Shown here: in pieces, positions 46,658 to 55,714 of the stretch
How positions within the stretch are numbered: position 1 is the stretch's first letter
How the letters are laid out: every line of letters starts with the position of its first letter
Source of the DNA: Miniphocaeibacter sp964345925
GTDB lineage: Bacteria; Bacillota; Clostridia; Tissierellales; Peptoniphilaceae
Length of the DNA stretch: 64,000 nucleotides
Assembly: GCA_964345925.1 (NCBI GenBank)
Contig: CAYFSP010000003.1
Location: 46,952-110,951, forward strand
Direction of reading: 5' to 3'
The notes under the pieces: generated by a model
The model's database searches: none
The model's input: the letters and a program-made list of their open reading frames with translations, nothing else
What the model was told of the DNA's origin: nothing
Position numbers and translations under genes: made by a program

Positions 46658-47155
46658 TTATAATTGGTAAAAGCCTTTACTTTGAATTTGGTCTTTGATC
46701 TTTCCATCAATTTCCAATTCTTTTGGAGCAATTACAAATATATCCTTTGCAACTTTTTGCATTTTACCATCAATTGCATAAATTCCACCGCTAACAAAAT
46801 CAAAAGCTTTGCGTTTTATGTCTATTTCTAACATTTCTAAATTTAGAACCACTACATTTTTAGCTATTATATCGTCTAATATTAAAGGAGCATCATCATA
46901 TGTAATAGGCTCATGTATTAAAATTTTAACTCTATCTGATACATAATTATCTTTGAAGTTTACAATATTATTCTTTTTAAATTTATTTACCTCGTTATCA
47001 TTTATGTAATCATTTGTTGTATTATTGCTTTCTTCTATATTTTTAGAATTGTCATCATTATAATAATCATCTTCATAGTAATCGTCCTCATAATAATCAT
47101 CATCATAATCGTCATCCAGACCTATTAAATTTTTAAATTTATCAAAAACTCCCAT
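46658..47155 (-). CDS. sepF: Cell division protein SepF
   Basis: FtsZ-bundling and membrane-anchoring protein of the divisome. 165 aa: N-terminal amphipathic start MGVFDKFKNLIGL, an acidic Asp/Tyr-rich tract (residues about 14-36, built from a DDYYE unit), then the SepF core VVLNLEMLEID and VSGGIYAIDGKMQKV from about residue 75. The tract is encoded by short imperfect DNA repeats at about 47060-47120. Confidence 0.95.
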   Translation of the reverse strand: MGVFDKFKNLIGLDDDYDDDYYEDDYYEDDYYNDDNSKNIEESNNTTNDYINDNEVNKFKKNNIVNFKDNYVSDRVKILIHEPITYDDAPLILDDIIAKNVVVLNLEMLEIDIKRKAFDFVSGGIYAIDGKMQKVAKDIFVIAPKELEIDGKIKDQIQSKGFYQL

Positions 47156-47166
47156 AATATCCTCCG

Positions 47167-47859
47167 TTAATTGTAATTTCTTTCACCAAAAATACTTGTA
47201 CCAACTCTGATCATATTAGAACCTTCTTCTATTGCTATTTTATAATCATGACTCATTCCCATGGATAGAGTTTCCATACTTATATTTTTGAAATCTTTAT
47301 TTTTCAAATTCTCGAATATATTTTTCATTTCTTTAAAATAAGGTCTCACTTCTTCTAAATCTTCAAAAAATGGTGCTACAGTCATTAAACCTTTAACCTT
47401 TACAAATTCACATTCCTCGATTTTCGTAATGAGTTCTTCTAAATCTTCTTTGTGAAGACCGGTCTTGCTTTCCTCTTTCGCTAAATTTAGTTCTATTAAA
47501 CAGTTAAAAATATAATTATTATTTTTACCTCTTTTTTCTAATTCCTTTAAAAGGGAAAGTCTATCTAAAGATTGAATCAACTCAACCTTATTCAATAAAT
47601 ATTTTACCTTATTTGTCTGTAAATGACCAATCATATGGAATTTATATTCTTCGTTATCAATTTCTTCATATTTTTTTACTAACTCTTGTACTTTATTTTC
47701 TCCAAATTCAGTTTGTCCACAATTAAATGCTTCAATAACTCTATCAGAGTTCACCGTTTTGGACACAGCGATTAATTTAATACCATATTGAATTTTATTT
47801 CTATTTTTTACTTCTTCAATTCCATTTAAAATATTGTTTATATTTTCTTTTATCTCCAT
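47167..47859 (-). CDS. yggS: YggS-family PLP-homeostasis protein
   Basis: 230 aa PLP-binding protein with no catalytic activity known. Signature LIAVSKTVNSDRVIEAF holds the PLP lysine; FGENKVQEL, FHMIGHLQTNKVK and LSMGMSHDYKIAIEEGS (17) follow. Between the HlyD-like gene and sepF, as in many Firmicutes. Confidence 0.95.
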   Translation of the reverse strand: MEIKENINNILNGIEEVKNRNKIQYGIKLIAVSKTVNSDRVIEAFNCGQTEFGENKVQELVKKYEEIDNEEYKFHMIGHLQTNKVKYLLNKVELIQSLDRLSLLKELEKRGKNNNYIFNCLIELNLAKEESKTGLHKEDLEELITKIEECEFVKVKGLMTVAPFFEDLEEVRPYFKEMKNIFENLKNKDFKNISMETLSMGMSHDYKIAIEEGSNMIRVGTSIFGERNYN

Positions 47860-47867
47860 TATATCAC

Positions 47868-49031
47868 CTATTCTATTAATTGACCTAATTTAAATTTCTT
47901 AGGATTCTTTATTATTTCATCGTAAGAATTAACGGTTTTTAATTCCTTATCCATAAAATTAATTATACCTTCATCACCAGAGCTTATAGTTGCCTTTCCA
48001 TTTTTCAAGGAAATAACCTCCACTGGTTTAAAATCGACAACACCGCTTGGTTTCTTAATAAATACACCTTTGATTCCTTTGTTATCCACTAAGGATTTTT
48101 CGGGTATTTCAAATGAATTCGCCTTGTAGTTAACAATATTGATATTATAAAATCTATTGGTGCTGAATTTTTCAAAATATGTATTGAATTCAGCAAATAT
48201 ATTAATTTTATTCTTATTTATATTTAAATTTTTAATTGTTCCGTCTATATATATATCATCAACTTTAATCTTTATAATTCCACCGACTTCATAATTATTT
48301 GTCAATTCCTTTTTATCAAAGGAAAAAATCATACCATAATAATTATTATTTACTATTTTAAAACCATTTTTCTCGGTATTTATTTCTGTATTTGATTTAT
48401 CAATATCTATATCCATAAATTCTAAGTCAATATTATATATATTATAAATATCTTCATATCCATCGACTTTAGTTGAAATATATCCAGAACTTCCTGACTT
48501 CAATTTCTTACCATTAGACTCCATAGTATCCTTAATAATATTATAATCCTCCAATAGATATTCATTGTATTCCTTATTGTTTTTTATTTTAAAATCCATT
48601 GAAATATTATTTATATCTTTATAATTATATGAGTTTATATTTTCTATAATATCATTTGTAGAAATATTTTTGTCAGAATACTTATTGTTTTCTAATTCTT
48701 TAATGGCTTTATTAACATATCCTATGTTTAGTCCATATTTATTTGAATAGTTATTTATTGTACCTAGATTCTTGTTAACTCCTACTCGAGTGTCATTTAT
48801 TCCTTCTAGGTTAATATCCTCTCCATAACTATAAATATGTTCATCTCTTACTATTAAAGCATTTGTATTTATTATTTTCTCATATACTTTAGGTCTTGTT
48901 AATTTAATTGTAGAGTTTTTAAATACTTTTATATAAATATTTCTAAATAACAATAAGACAAAAACAAATATTATAATCCTAATTATTCTATTATTTTTAC
49001 TTGATAATCTTTTGTTTTTAATTTTTTTCAT
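47868..49031 (-). CDS. HlyD-like membrane-fusion protein of unknown role
   Basis: 387 aa with one N-terminal membrane segment (IIRIIIFVFVLLLF) and a largely extracytoplasmic remainder. The N-terminal part after the anchor (IINTNALIVRDEHIY) and the C-terminal ENPEKSL-like FEIPEKSLVDNKGIKGVFI resemble HlyD/efflux adaptor barrel strands. No transporter partner is adjacent. Proteins of this kind precede yggS-sepF in Clostridia; a divisome or envelope role is only an inference. Confidence 0.7.
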   Translation of the reverse strand: MKKIKNKRLSSKNNRIIRIIIFVFVLLLFRNIYIKVFKNSTIKLTRPKVYEKIINTNALIVRDEHIYSYGEDINLEGINDTRVGVNKNLGTINNYSNKYGLNIGYVNKAIKELENNKYSDKNISTNDIIENINSYNYKDINNISMDFKIKNNKEYNEYLLEDYNIIKDTMESNGKKLKSGSSGYISTKVDGYEDIYNIYNIDLEFMDIDIDKSNTEINTEKNGFKIVNNNYYGMIFSFDKKELTNNYEVGGIIKIKVDDIYIDGTIKNLNINKNKINIFAEFNTYFEKFSTNRFYNINIVNYKANSFEIPEKSLVDNKGIKGVFIKKPSGVVDFKPVEVISLKNGKATISSGDEGIINFMDKELKTVNSYDEIIKNPKKFKLGQLIE

Positions 49032-49046
49032 AGAAACCTCTAATAG

Positions 49047-49055
49047 ATTATAACA
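49047..49055 (-). promoter_or_regulatory. Extended -10 promoter of the hlyD-like/sepF/lspA run
   Basis: TGTTATAAT on the minus strand, TATAAT at 49052-49047, about 15 bases before the start region. No clear -35. Confidence 0.45.
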
Positions 49056-49104
49056 TATAATTTAAATATTTCTTTTCATATATTGATATTACACAATCTA
49101 ATTA

Positions 49105-49139
49105 AAAAAAGATATATCAATATATTGACATATCTTTTC
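49105..49139 (-). terminator. Terminator of the pyr operon
   Basis: AAAAGATATATCAA-TATA-TTGACATATCTTTT (49107-49120 and 49125-49138), one mismatch, T-run following on the minus strand. Twelve bases past the pyrE stop. Confidence 0.75.
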
Positions 49140-49150
49140 TTTCAAATAAA

Positions 49151-49720
49151 TTAGAATTTTTTTCTACTACCTGGCTTAACCAATTCAATTCCTTCTTTAC
49201 ATAGTGGACAATTATCATTGTCATATGTATTAATTTGTAACGCTACTGCTGGAAATAATTTGTAACCTACATCCTTACCGCCAGTTCTATCAACTAAGCA
49301 AGCTACTCCAACAACATTTCCGCCATGTTCTTCAATTACTTTCATAGTTTCAACAGAACTTTTTCCTGTAGTCACTACATCTTCAACTATTAGAACATTT
49401 TGGCCTTTTTTTATTTCAAAGCCTCTTCTTAAAGTCATTTCGTTATTTTCTCTTTCAGTGAAGATTGCTGGAACGCCTAAAGCTCTACCAAGTTCATAAG
49501 CTATTACAATTCCTCCCATTGCAGGACCGACTACAATATCTATTTTTTCATCTACTAATTTTTCTTTGATTATTTTACAAACTTCTTCTGATTTTTCAGG
49601 ATATTGTAATAATTTTGCACATTGTACATATTTATCACTATGCTTTCCTGATGAAAGTAAAAAATGACCTGTTAATAAAGCATCGCTTTCTTTTAATAAT
49701 TCAATTACTCTGTTATCCAT
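49151..49720 (-). CDS. pyrE: Orotate phosphoribosyltransferase
   Basis: Joins orotate to PRPP to give OMP. 189 aa. The PRPP loop is VLIVEDVVTTGKSS; FTERENNEMTLRRGF and GPAMGGIVIAYELGRALG are the other active-site segments. The C-terminal CPLC motif is a feature of the clostridial form. Last gene of pyrBIFKDE. Confidence 0.97.
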   Translation of the reverse strand: MDNRVIELLKESDALLTGHFLLSSGKHSDKYVQCAKLLQYPEKSEEVCKIIKEKLVDEKIDIVVGPAMGGIVIAYELGRALGVPAIFTERENNEMTLRRGFEIKKGQNVLIVEDVVTTGKSSVETMKVIEEHGGNVVGVACLVDRTGGKDVGYKLFPAVALQINTYDNDNCPLCKEGIELVKPGSRKKF

Positions 49721-49728
49721 AATTCCTC

Positions 49729-50625
49729 CTATAATATACCTGTTATTTCTTTTAAATCCTTAATATTTTCTCTTAACATAAATTGTTCTATTCCATCAAT
49801 TATATCTATCATAATATCTGGCTTAATAAAGTTTGCAGTACCTACTTGTATTGCAGTTGATCCTGCCATTATAAATTCAACAGCGTCTTCCCAATTCATT
49901 ATTCCACCCATTCCAACTATTGGAACATTAACGACATCATGTACATCCTTAACCATTCTAAGGGCAATAGGCTTAATTGCAGGGCCTGACAATCCAGCTG
50001 TTACATTTTTGAAAATAGGTTTACGTTTATAAATATCTATTGCTAAAGCATTAAATGTATTTACAAGGGAAAGGCTATCTGCGCCGGCTTCTACACAAGT
50101 CTGAGCCATTTCCTTAATATTTTCAGCATTAGGTGAAAGTTTCACCATTAAAACCTTATTGGTTTTTTCTCTTACTTTTTTTACTATATCATAAGCTGTA
50201 TCACATTTTATTCCAAATGCCATACCACCTTCTTTTACATTTGGACATGATATATTTAATTCTATAATCCTAATATCAGTTTCATTTATAAGTTCAATAC
50301 TCTTTAGATAATCCTCTATTTGTGATCCACCTACATTTGCAATTACCTCTGCACTGAATTGTTTCATAAATTCAAGATCATTTTTTATAAATTCTGCAAC
50401 TGAAGGATTTTGTAATCCTATACTGTTCATTATTCCTGAAGGAGTTTCATGAATTCTTCTACCTTCATTTCCATCTTTCTTAAAGTAAGTCAGTCCTTTG
50501 GAAGATATTCCACCAAGTCGATTTAAATCCATATATGGTTCAAATTCTCTTCCAAAACCAAATGTTCCAGATGCACCTATTACAGGGTTTTTCAACTCCA
50601 CTCCACATATATTAACTTTCAGCAT
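49729..50625 (-). CDS. pyrD: Dihydroorotate dehydrogenase B, catalytic subunit
   Basis: Class 1B FMN enzyme that works with PyrK to pass electrons to NAD. 298 aa from the ATG at 50625 (MLKVNICGVELKNP) with AGAGGTGA upstream, overlapping pyrK by 14 bases. Landmarks: GASGTFGFG, ELNISCPNVKEGG with the catalytic Cys, VKLSPN and PIVGMGGI. Confidence 0.96.
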   Translation of the reverse strand: MLKVNICGVELKNPVIGASGTFGFGREFEPYMDLNRLGGISSKGLTYFKKDGNEGRRIHETPSGIMNSIGLQNPSVAEFIKNDLEFMKQFSAEVIANVGGSQIEDYLKSIELINETDIRIIELNISCPNVKEGGMAFGIKCDTAYDIVKKVREKTNKVLMVKLSPNAENIKEMAQTCVEAGADSLSLVNTFNALAIDIYKRKPIFKNVTAGLSGPAIKPIALRMVKDVHDVVNVPIVGMGGIMNWEDAVEFIMAGSTAIQVGTANFIKPDIMIDIIDGIEQFMLRENIKDLKEITGIL

Positions 50626-51346
50626 CAAAAATCACCTCTTCACCATTGAAAACCGGTCCTTCATGACATACTCTTTTAATACCTTTTGTTGTATTTACTG
50701 CACAACCTAAGCAAGCTCCTATTCCACAAGCCATATGGGCTTCTAATGAATAGTAGGATTTAGCTGATAGATTTAAATTCTTAAGGGAATTCATCATAGG
50801 ATTTGGTCCACATGCATAAACTATATCATATTCATCTTCAATATAATCAGTTACAAATCCTTTTCTACCTTCATTACCGTTATTAGTTGTAACTGTAATT
50901 TTATCAGTATATTTTTCAAAGTCATTCATTAAATAGCTACTGTTTCTAAAACCAGCATATAAATCCACTTTACCCTTTAAGGATTTTGCTAAAAACTTCA
51001 TTGGAGCAAGTCCTATTCCACCAGCTACTAATGCTACTCTCTTATTGTTTTCAATAGTAAATCCATTGCCTAAAGGTCCTAATATATCCATAGTGGATCC
51101 CTCTTTCAAAGATGACATAATCTTTGTTCCCTTTCCAACTACATCATATAAAAAAGAAATCTTTCCTTCTTCTAAATCATAAATGCTTAACGGTCTTGGT
51201 AATAGTGGATATTCGTCCCAAGCTCTCAACATATAAAATTGCCCTGGTGAGCCTTCAAAATCCCCCTCTAATTCCATTAAATATATACTTCCGTCTATTT
51301 GCTTGTTCCTAACTATTTTAGCTTTTTTATAATTGTTTTTTTCCAT
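50612..51346 (-). CDS. pyrK: Dihydroorotate dehydrogenase electron-transfer subunit
   Basis: FAD/2Fe-2S subunit of the PyrD-PyrK complex. 244 aa. FAD-binding LPRPLSIYDLEEGK, NAD-binding ALVAGGIGLAPM and the 2Fe-2S cysteines in HMACGIGACLGCAVNT with a later RVCHEGP. I choose the ATG at 51346 (MEKNNYKK) because GAGGA lies at the right distance; the ATG nine bases earlier touches it. Overlaps pyrF by 20 bases. Confidence 0.96.
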   Translation of the reverse strand: MEKNNYKKAKIVRNKQIDGSIYLMELEGDFEGSPGQFYMLRAWDEYPLLPRPLSIYDLEEGKISFLYDVVGKGTKIMSSLKEGSTMDILGPLGNGFTIENNKRVALVAGGIGLAPMKFLAKSLKGKVDLYAGFRNSSYLMNDFEKYTDKITVTTNNGNEGRKGFVTDYIEDEYDIVYACGPNPMMNSLKNLNLSAKSYYSLEAHMACGIGACLGCAVNTTKGIKRVCHEGPVFNGEEVIFDAES

Positions 51347-52190
51347 AAATATCATTCCTCATAATTTCTACTGCATTTCTAGTATATTCTTGAAATTTAC
51401 TTTCACCATCATCAAATTTTTTATATGCAGTTATAATTCCTCTTGATGAGTTTACAACACCACCATTAAAATCATTTAAATAAAGTCTAATATCTTCGGC
51501 TTTTCCACCTTGTGCACCATATCCTGGAATTAAGAAGAATGATTTTTTAAATCTTTCTCTTATTTCTGCAGCCTCTTCACTATAAGTTCCCCCTACTACA
51601 AATCCTAGTGAACTATAACCTGAACTTCCTACTAGTTCTTCAGCCATCTTATATATATTTTCACCAATATTATAATATAACGGCTCATCTTTATATTCTA
51701 GATATTCAATATCCTTAGCTCCTGGATTTGAAGTTCTAAGCAAAACAAAAGCTCCCTTTTCTCCAGATTTAAAGTAATCGAAATATGGAGTTATACTATC
51801 ATAACCCATGTATGGATTTAATGTTATAAAATCCGTTTCAAAATCTCCTGTAAAATGAGCTTTAGCATATTCCTTTGCGGTAGCTGCAATATCTCCTCTT
51901 TTTACATCTCCTATTGACAGAGAGCCCTTCTCTTTTATATATTTCATTGTTTTTGAATAGGCCTTTAATCCATCTATTCCCATTGCTTCATAATAAGCTA
52001 TTTGAACTTTGTAAATTCCAGTAATATCATGTGTACAATCGATAATTTGCTTATTGAATTCAAATACAATATCTTCAATTTTATCCGATTTATTTTTTAT
52101 GCTATCTGGTATATAGTCCAAACTAGTATCTAAACCTACACAAACAAAACCCTTTTTAGCAACTTCATCATATAATTTATCAATAATCAT
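51327..52190 (-). CDS. pyrF: Orotidine 5'-phosphate decarboxylase
   Basis: Final step to UMP. 287 aa of the longer subfamily, starting at the ATG at 52190 (MIIDKLYDEV) after GGAGG; a longer frame from 52256 overlaps pyrI and is rejected. Active-site segment SIGDVKRGDIAATAKEYA with the catalytic Lys and Asp, CVGLDTSLDY at the N-terminus and IPGYGAQGG near the end. Confidence 0.96.
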   Translation of the reverse strand: MIIDKLYDEVAKKGFVCVGLDTSLDYIPDSIKNKSDKIEDIVFEFNKQIIDCTHDITGIYKVQIAYYEAMGIDGLKAYSKTMKYIKEKGSLSIGDVKRGDIAATAKEYAKAHFTGDFETDFITLNPYMGYDSITPYFDYFKSGEKGAFVLLRTSNPGAKDIEYLEYKDEPLYYNIGENIYKMAEELVGSSGYSSLGFVVGGTYSEEAAEIRERFKKSFFLIPGYGAQGGKAEDIRLYLNDFNGGVVNSSRGIITAYKKFDDGESKFQEYTRNAVEIMRNDIYGKKQL

Positions 52191-52191
52191 C

Positions 52192-52620
52192 CTAGTCCTC
52201 CATATCGTATATTTGGTCACAGTATTCACATTTATAAAGTGAATTCTCTCTATCAACTAATGAAAACCTATGAACCATATTTCTTTCACTTGTAGAAATA
52301 CATCTTGGATTTTTACACTTTATTACATTTTCAATATATTCAGGTAGTTTCATATCTATTTTTTCTACTATTTTTTGATCTTCAATTATATTAACCGTTA
52401 AATCCAAATCTATAAAGGCTAAAGCTGTAAGATCTAAATCTATAACATTCTCAATTTTGATCATATCTTTTTTTCCAAATTTCTTTGAGGATGCATTCAT
52501 AATCAGTGCTACTGAATAATTAGCTTGGGCTAAACCCAACATTTCAAATATAATATGTCCATGTCCAGGCTTTATATGATCAATAACTATGCCTTTGTTT
52601 ATACTATTTATATTTAACAT
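52192..52620 (-). CDS. pyrI: Aspartate carbamoyltransferase regulatory chain
   Basis: Nucleotide-binding allosteric subunit of ATCase. 142 aa: N-terminal effector domain (GIVIDHIKPGHG) and a C-terminal zinc domain with CKNPRC and CEYCDQ (C-x4-C ... C-x2-C). Presence of PyrI implies feedback control at the enzyme level. Abuts pyrB (one-base overlap) and pyrF. Confidence 0.96.
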   Translation of the reverse strand: MLNINSINKGIVIDHIKPGHGHIIFEMLGLAQANYSVALIMNASSKKFGKKDMIKIENVIDLDLTALAFIDLDLTVNIIEDQKIVEKIDMKLPEYIENVIKCKNPRCISTSERNMVHRFSLVDRENSLYKCEYCDQIYDMED

Positions 52621-53540
52621 TATTTAACTCCTAATAATTTTAAAATTAAGGCCATTCTAACAATTACACCATATTTTACCTGATCAAAATATAATGCTCT
52701 TTTATCAGAATCTACTTCTACGCTAATTTCATTTACCCTTGGGAGCGGATGTAGTATTGCTAAATCCTCTTTTGCATTTACTAGTTTCTTCTTATCTAGT
52801 ATATAGCTATCCTTCAGTCTTATATAGTCTTCCTCATTAAAAAATCTTTCCTTTTGCACTCTTGTCATATATAGAATATCCAATTTATCTATTATATTTT
52901 CAAGCCTTTCCTCTTCAATAAACTCTATATTTTTTTCTTTTAAAGATAATTTTATATATTCTGGTATCTTTAATTCCTCAGGTGATATGAATATAAATCT
53001 ATTGCCTTTATAGTGTGACATAGCCTCTACTAGTGAATGTACAGTTCTTCCAAATGTCAAATCTCCACACAATCCAATTGTCAAATTCTCAAAAGTTTTC
53101 TTGCTCTCTAAAATTGTTAACATATCCGTCAACGTTTGGGTTGGATGTTGATGACCACCATCACCTGCATTTATTAGAGGAACGGATGTATAATCCTTAG
53201 CTAATGTTGAAGACCCTTCTTTAGGATGTCTCATAGCTATTATGTCCACATAACTTCCAATAGTTTTTACAGTATCAGCAAGACTCTCCCCTTTCGATGT
53301 GGAGGATGAGTTACTTTCTGAAAATCCTATACAATCTCCACCTAATCTGTGAATTGCTGACTCAAAACTCAATCTTGTCCTTGTTGACGGCTCAAAAAAA
53401 AGAGTCCCTAGAATTTTTCCATTACATAAATTAGAAAAACTCTCAGGACTCTTAATAATGTCTTGAGCTAGCGTCATAATATTCATAATTTCAGAATTCG
53501 AAAAATCATTTATTTCGATTAAATTCCTATCTTTAAGCAT
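52620..53540 (-). CDS. pyrB: Aspartate carbamoyltransferase catalytic chain
   Basis: First committed step of pyrimidine synthesis. 306 aa from the ATG at 53540 (MLKDRNLIEINDF) after AGGAGG; a frame extended to 53606 would read through the promoter leader. Signature FFEPSTRTRLSFE binds carbamoyl phosphate; NAGDGGHQHPTQTLTD and LHPLPRVNEI follow. Confidence 0.97.
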   Translation of the reverse strand: MLKDRNLIEINDFSNSEIMNIMTLAQDIIKSPESFSNLCNGKILGTLFFEPSTRTRLSFESAIHRLGGDCIGFSESNSSSTSKGESLADTVKTIGSYVDIIAMRHPKEGSSTLAKDYTSVPLINAGDGGHQHPTQTLTDMLTILESKKTFENLTIGLCGDLTFGRTVHSLVEAMSHYKGNRFIFISPEELKIPEYIKLSLKEKNIEFIEEERLENIIDKLDILYMTRVQKERFFNEEDYIRLKDSYILDKKKLVNAKEDLAILHPLPRVNEISVEVDSDKRALYFDQVKYGVIVRMALILKLLGVK

Positions 53541-53596
53541 TATCTTCCTCCTCAGACATTTAAAATAAATTTTACTTATATATTTTTTCCTTACAT

Positions 53597-53625
53597 ACAA
53601 TAACATTTTTTAAAATATATGTCAA
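53597..53625 (-). promoter_or_regulatory. Promoter of the pyr operon
   Basis: Consensus TTGACA (53625-53620), 17-base spacer, TATTGT (53602-53597) on the minus strand, placed in the 86 bases between the HAD gene stop and pyrB. The transcript would carry only about 50 leader bases, too few for a PyrR-type attenuator. Confidence 0.75.
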
Positions 53626-53626
53626 A

Positions 53627-54433
53627 TTATAAAAAATATTTTTTTATAATTTTAACGACTCCAAGGTTATCATTTGAAGTGGTAACTTCATCTGCAAATC
53701 GCTTTAATTCGTCCATAGCATTGGCCATTGCTACTCCCCTACCAGCATATTTTATCATCTCTACATCATTTTCACCATCACCTATGGCGATTATCTCCTC
53801 TCGCTTAATTCCATATGAATTAGCTATATACTCAAGTGCTTTTCCTTTAGAAATATCATTTCTATTTATTTCTAAAAAGAATGGCAATGAAAAAAGTAAT
53901 TTACATGAATTATTTTTTTCTTCAAAAGATTTTTTATACTTTAAAAGATTTTCATATTCATCTGATATAGCAACTTTATTTACTTTATTATATAAGTTGT
54001 TATCTTTTAGAAATTTTTTCATATCGCCTACTTCTTTAGCAGGATAATCTGTGAATTTATCGATTATTTTTCCGAAATCCGTTTTTTTAGATGTAATATA
54101 GGAATCATTTTCAACAAATACCGTTGGAATATATTTATACTCCTCTGCCAAATCCAAAGCAAGGTTAATATGATCCTCTGCTAATGTTAAGTTCATAATA
54201 TGATCAATTCCATTAGATGTGGTTATAATTGCACCGTTCATTGATCCTACAAGACCTTCTAAACCTATTATATCTGATAGTTCCACTATGGATTTAGGCT
54301 CTCTACCAGAAATAATAGTCACTCTAATTCCCTTTTCTAAAATTAATTTAATATATTTTACTGTATCTTCGTCTATAAAATGTTTACTGTTTAACGTTGT
54401 TCCATCTAAGTCAAGTGCTAATAATTTATACAT
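53627..54433 (-). CDS. Cof-type HAD-superfamily phosphatase
   Basis: 268 aa, soluble. HAD motif I LLALDLDGTTLNS with the nucleophile Asp, motif II ISGREPKS, and motifs III/IV NDISKGKAL with IAIGDGENDVEM. Substrates of this family are sugar or cofactor phosphates and cannot be assigned here. Between proA and pyrB on the same strand. Confidence 0.92.
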   Translation of the reverse strand: MYKLLALDLDGTTLNSKHFIDEDTVKYIKLILEKGIRVTIISGREPKSIVELSDIIGLEGLVGSMNGAIITTSNGIDHIMNLTLAEDHINLALDLAEEYKYIPTVFVENDSYITSKKTDFGKIIDKFTDYPAKEVGDMKKFLKDNNLYNKVNKVAISDEYENLLKYKKSFEEKNNSCKLLFSLPFFLEINRNDISKGKALEYIANSYGIKREEIIAIGDGENDVEMIKYAGRGVAMANAMDELKRFADEVTTSNDNLGVVKIIKKYFL

Positions 54434-54447
54434 TTATTACTCCTAAA

Positions 54448-54478
54448 ATAATAAGGAAAGAATTATCTTTCCTTATTC
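54448..54478 (-). terminator. Terminator after proBA
   Basis: AATAAGGAAAG / CTTTCCTTATT (54450-54460 and 54467-54477) with a six-base loop, overlapping the proA stop. Confidence 0.8.
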
Positions 54479-55714
54479 TCTAATTTGTCCATTACCTAAT
54501 ATTATATATTTTTCAGATGTTAACTCTTCTAGAGCAACTGGTCCTCTAGCATGTAATTTCTGTGTTGAAATTCCCATTTCAGCTCCAAGTCCAAATTCAA
54601 AACCATCAGTAAATCTACTGGAAGCATTTACATATACGCAAGCACTATCCACTAGGTTTAAAAATTTATTGCTATTATCATAATCTTTTGTAATTATGAC
54701 TTCAGAATGGTGAGTACTATATTTTCTTATATGATCTATTGCTTCATCTATATCCTTTACAACTTTCATAGAAAATGCATAATCTAAATATTCTCGATAA
54801 TACTCTTCCTCCGTTGCAATACCAATATTATTTAATTTATTTCTAGATATTTCATCTCCATAAACTTTAATATTGTATTTATCTATGGTCTTTTGAAGTC
54901 CATTATAGAATTCATCTTTTATATTCTTATGAACTAATAGGGATTCCATAGCATTACACACACCAATTCTCTGTGTTTTAGCATTTTCAATTATATTTAT
55001 TGCCATTTGAATATCTGCAGATTCATCTACAAAAATATGACAATTACCATCACCTGTTTGTAAAACAGGAACTGTGGAATTTTCTACTACGGATTTAATA
55101 AGTCCTGCACTTCCACGAGGTATTAAAAGATCTACATATCCATTTAATTTCATCAATGCATTTGCACTTTCCCTGGAAGTATCTTCAATTAATTGAACAA
55201 AATCCTCATTAAACCCTAATTGCTTTATTGAATCTCTAATTACTTTTACAATTGCTTTATTTGATTCTATAGCTTCCTTACCACCTCTTAAAATAAGCGC
55301 ATTAGAGGATTTTAAAGACAATGCACTACAATCTAAAGTAACATTTGGTCTAGATTCATATATTATTCCTATAACCCCCATTGGAACCCTTTTCTTACCA
55401 ATTTGAAGTCCATTTGGAAGTAAATTCATATTGCTAATATTTCCAATAGGATCTCTTAATTCGATAATCTGTTCAATTCCTTCGCCCATGCCTTTAATTC
55501 GTTCCTCATTTAATAAAAGTCTATCTAGTAAACCTTCAGATAATCCCATATTCTTACCATTTTCTAAGTCAATTTCATTAGCCTTTAATATACTAGAAGT
55601 ATTTTTAATTAAATTATCCGATATATTTCTTAAAATATTATTTTTTTCAGATGTATTTAGCAAAGAAAGCTCAAATGAGGCTTCTTTTGCTTTTATTCCT
55701 ATTTCTTTAAGCAT
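54473..55714 (-). CDS. proA: Glutamate-5-semialdehyde dehydrogenase (gamma-glutamyl phosphate reductase)
   Basis: Second step of proline synthesis. 413 aa from the ATG at 55714 (MLKEIGIKA) after AGGAG; an in-frame GTG nine bases earlier is less well placed. Landmarks: VPMGVIGIIYESRPNVT, NALILRGGKEA, PVLQTGDGNCHIFVD, catalytic Cys in RIGVCNAMES and FGLGAEMGISTQKLHARGP. Overlaps proB by eight bases. Confidence 0.97.
   Translation of the reverse strand: MLKEIGIKAKEASFELSLLNTSEKNNILRNISDNLIKNTSSILKANEIDLENGKNMGLSEGLLDRLLLNEERIKGMGEGIEQIIELRDPIGNISNMNLLPNGLQIGKKRVPMGVIGIIYESRPNVTLDCSALSLKSSNALILRGGKEAIESNKAIVKVIRDSIKQLGFNEDFVQLIEDTSRESANALMKLNGYVDLLIPRGSAGLIKSVVENSTVPVLQTGDGNCHIFVDESADIQMAINIIENAKTQRIGVCNAMESLLVHKNIKDEFYNGLQKTIDKYNIKVYGDEISRNKLNNIGIATEEEYYREYLDYAFSMKVVKDIDEAIDHIRKYSTHHSEVIITKDYDNSNKFLNLVDSACVYVNASSRFTDGFEFGLGAEMGISTQKLHARGPVALEELTSEKYIILGNGQIRE

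Noticed and set aside
53541..53606. Longer pyrB start at 53606
   Set aside because: The region holds the -10 box and untranslated leader, and the ATG at 53540 has AGGAGG upstream.
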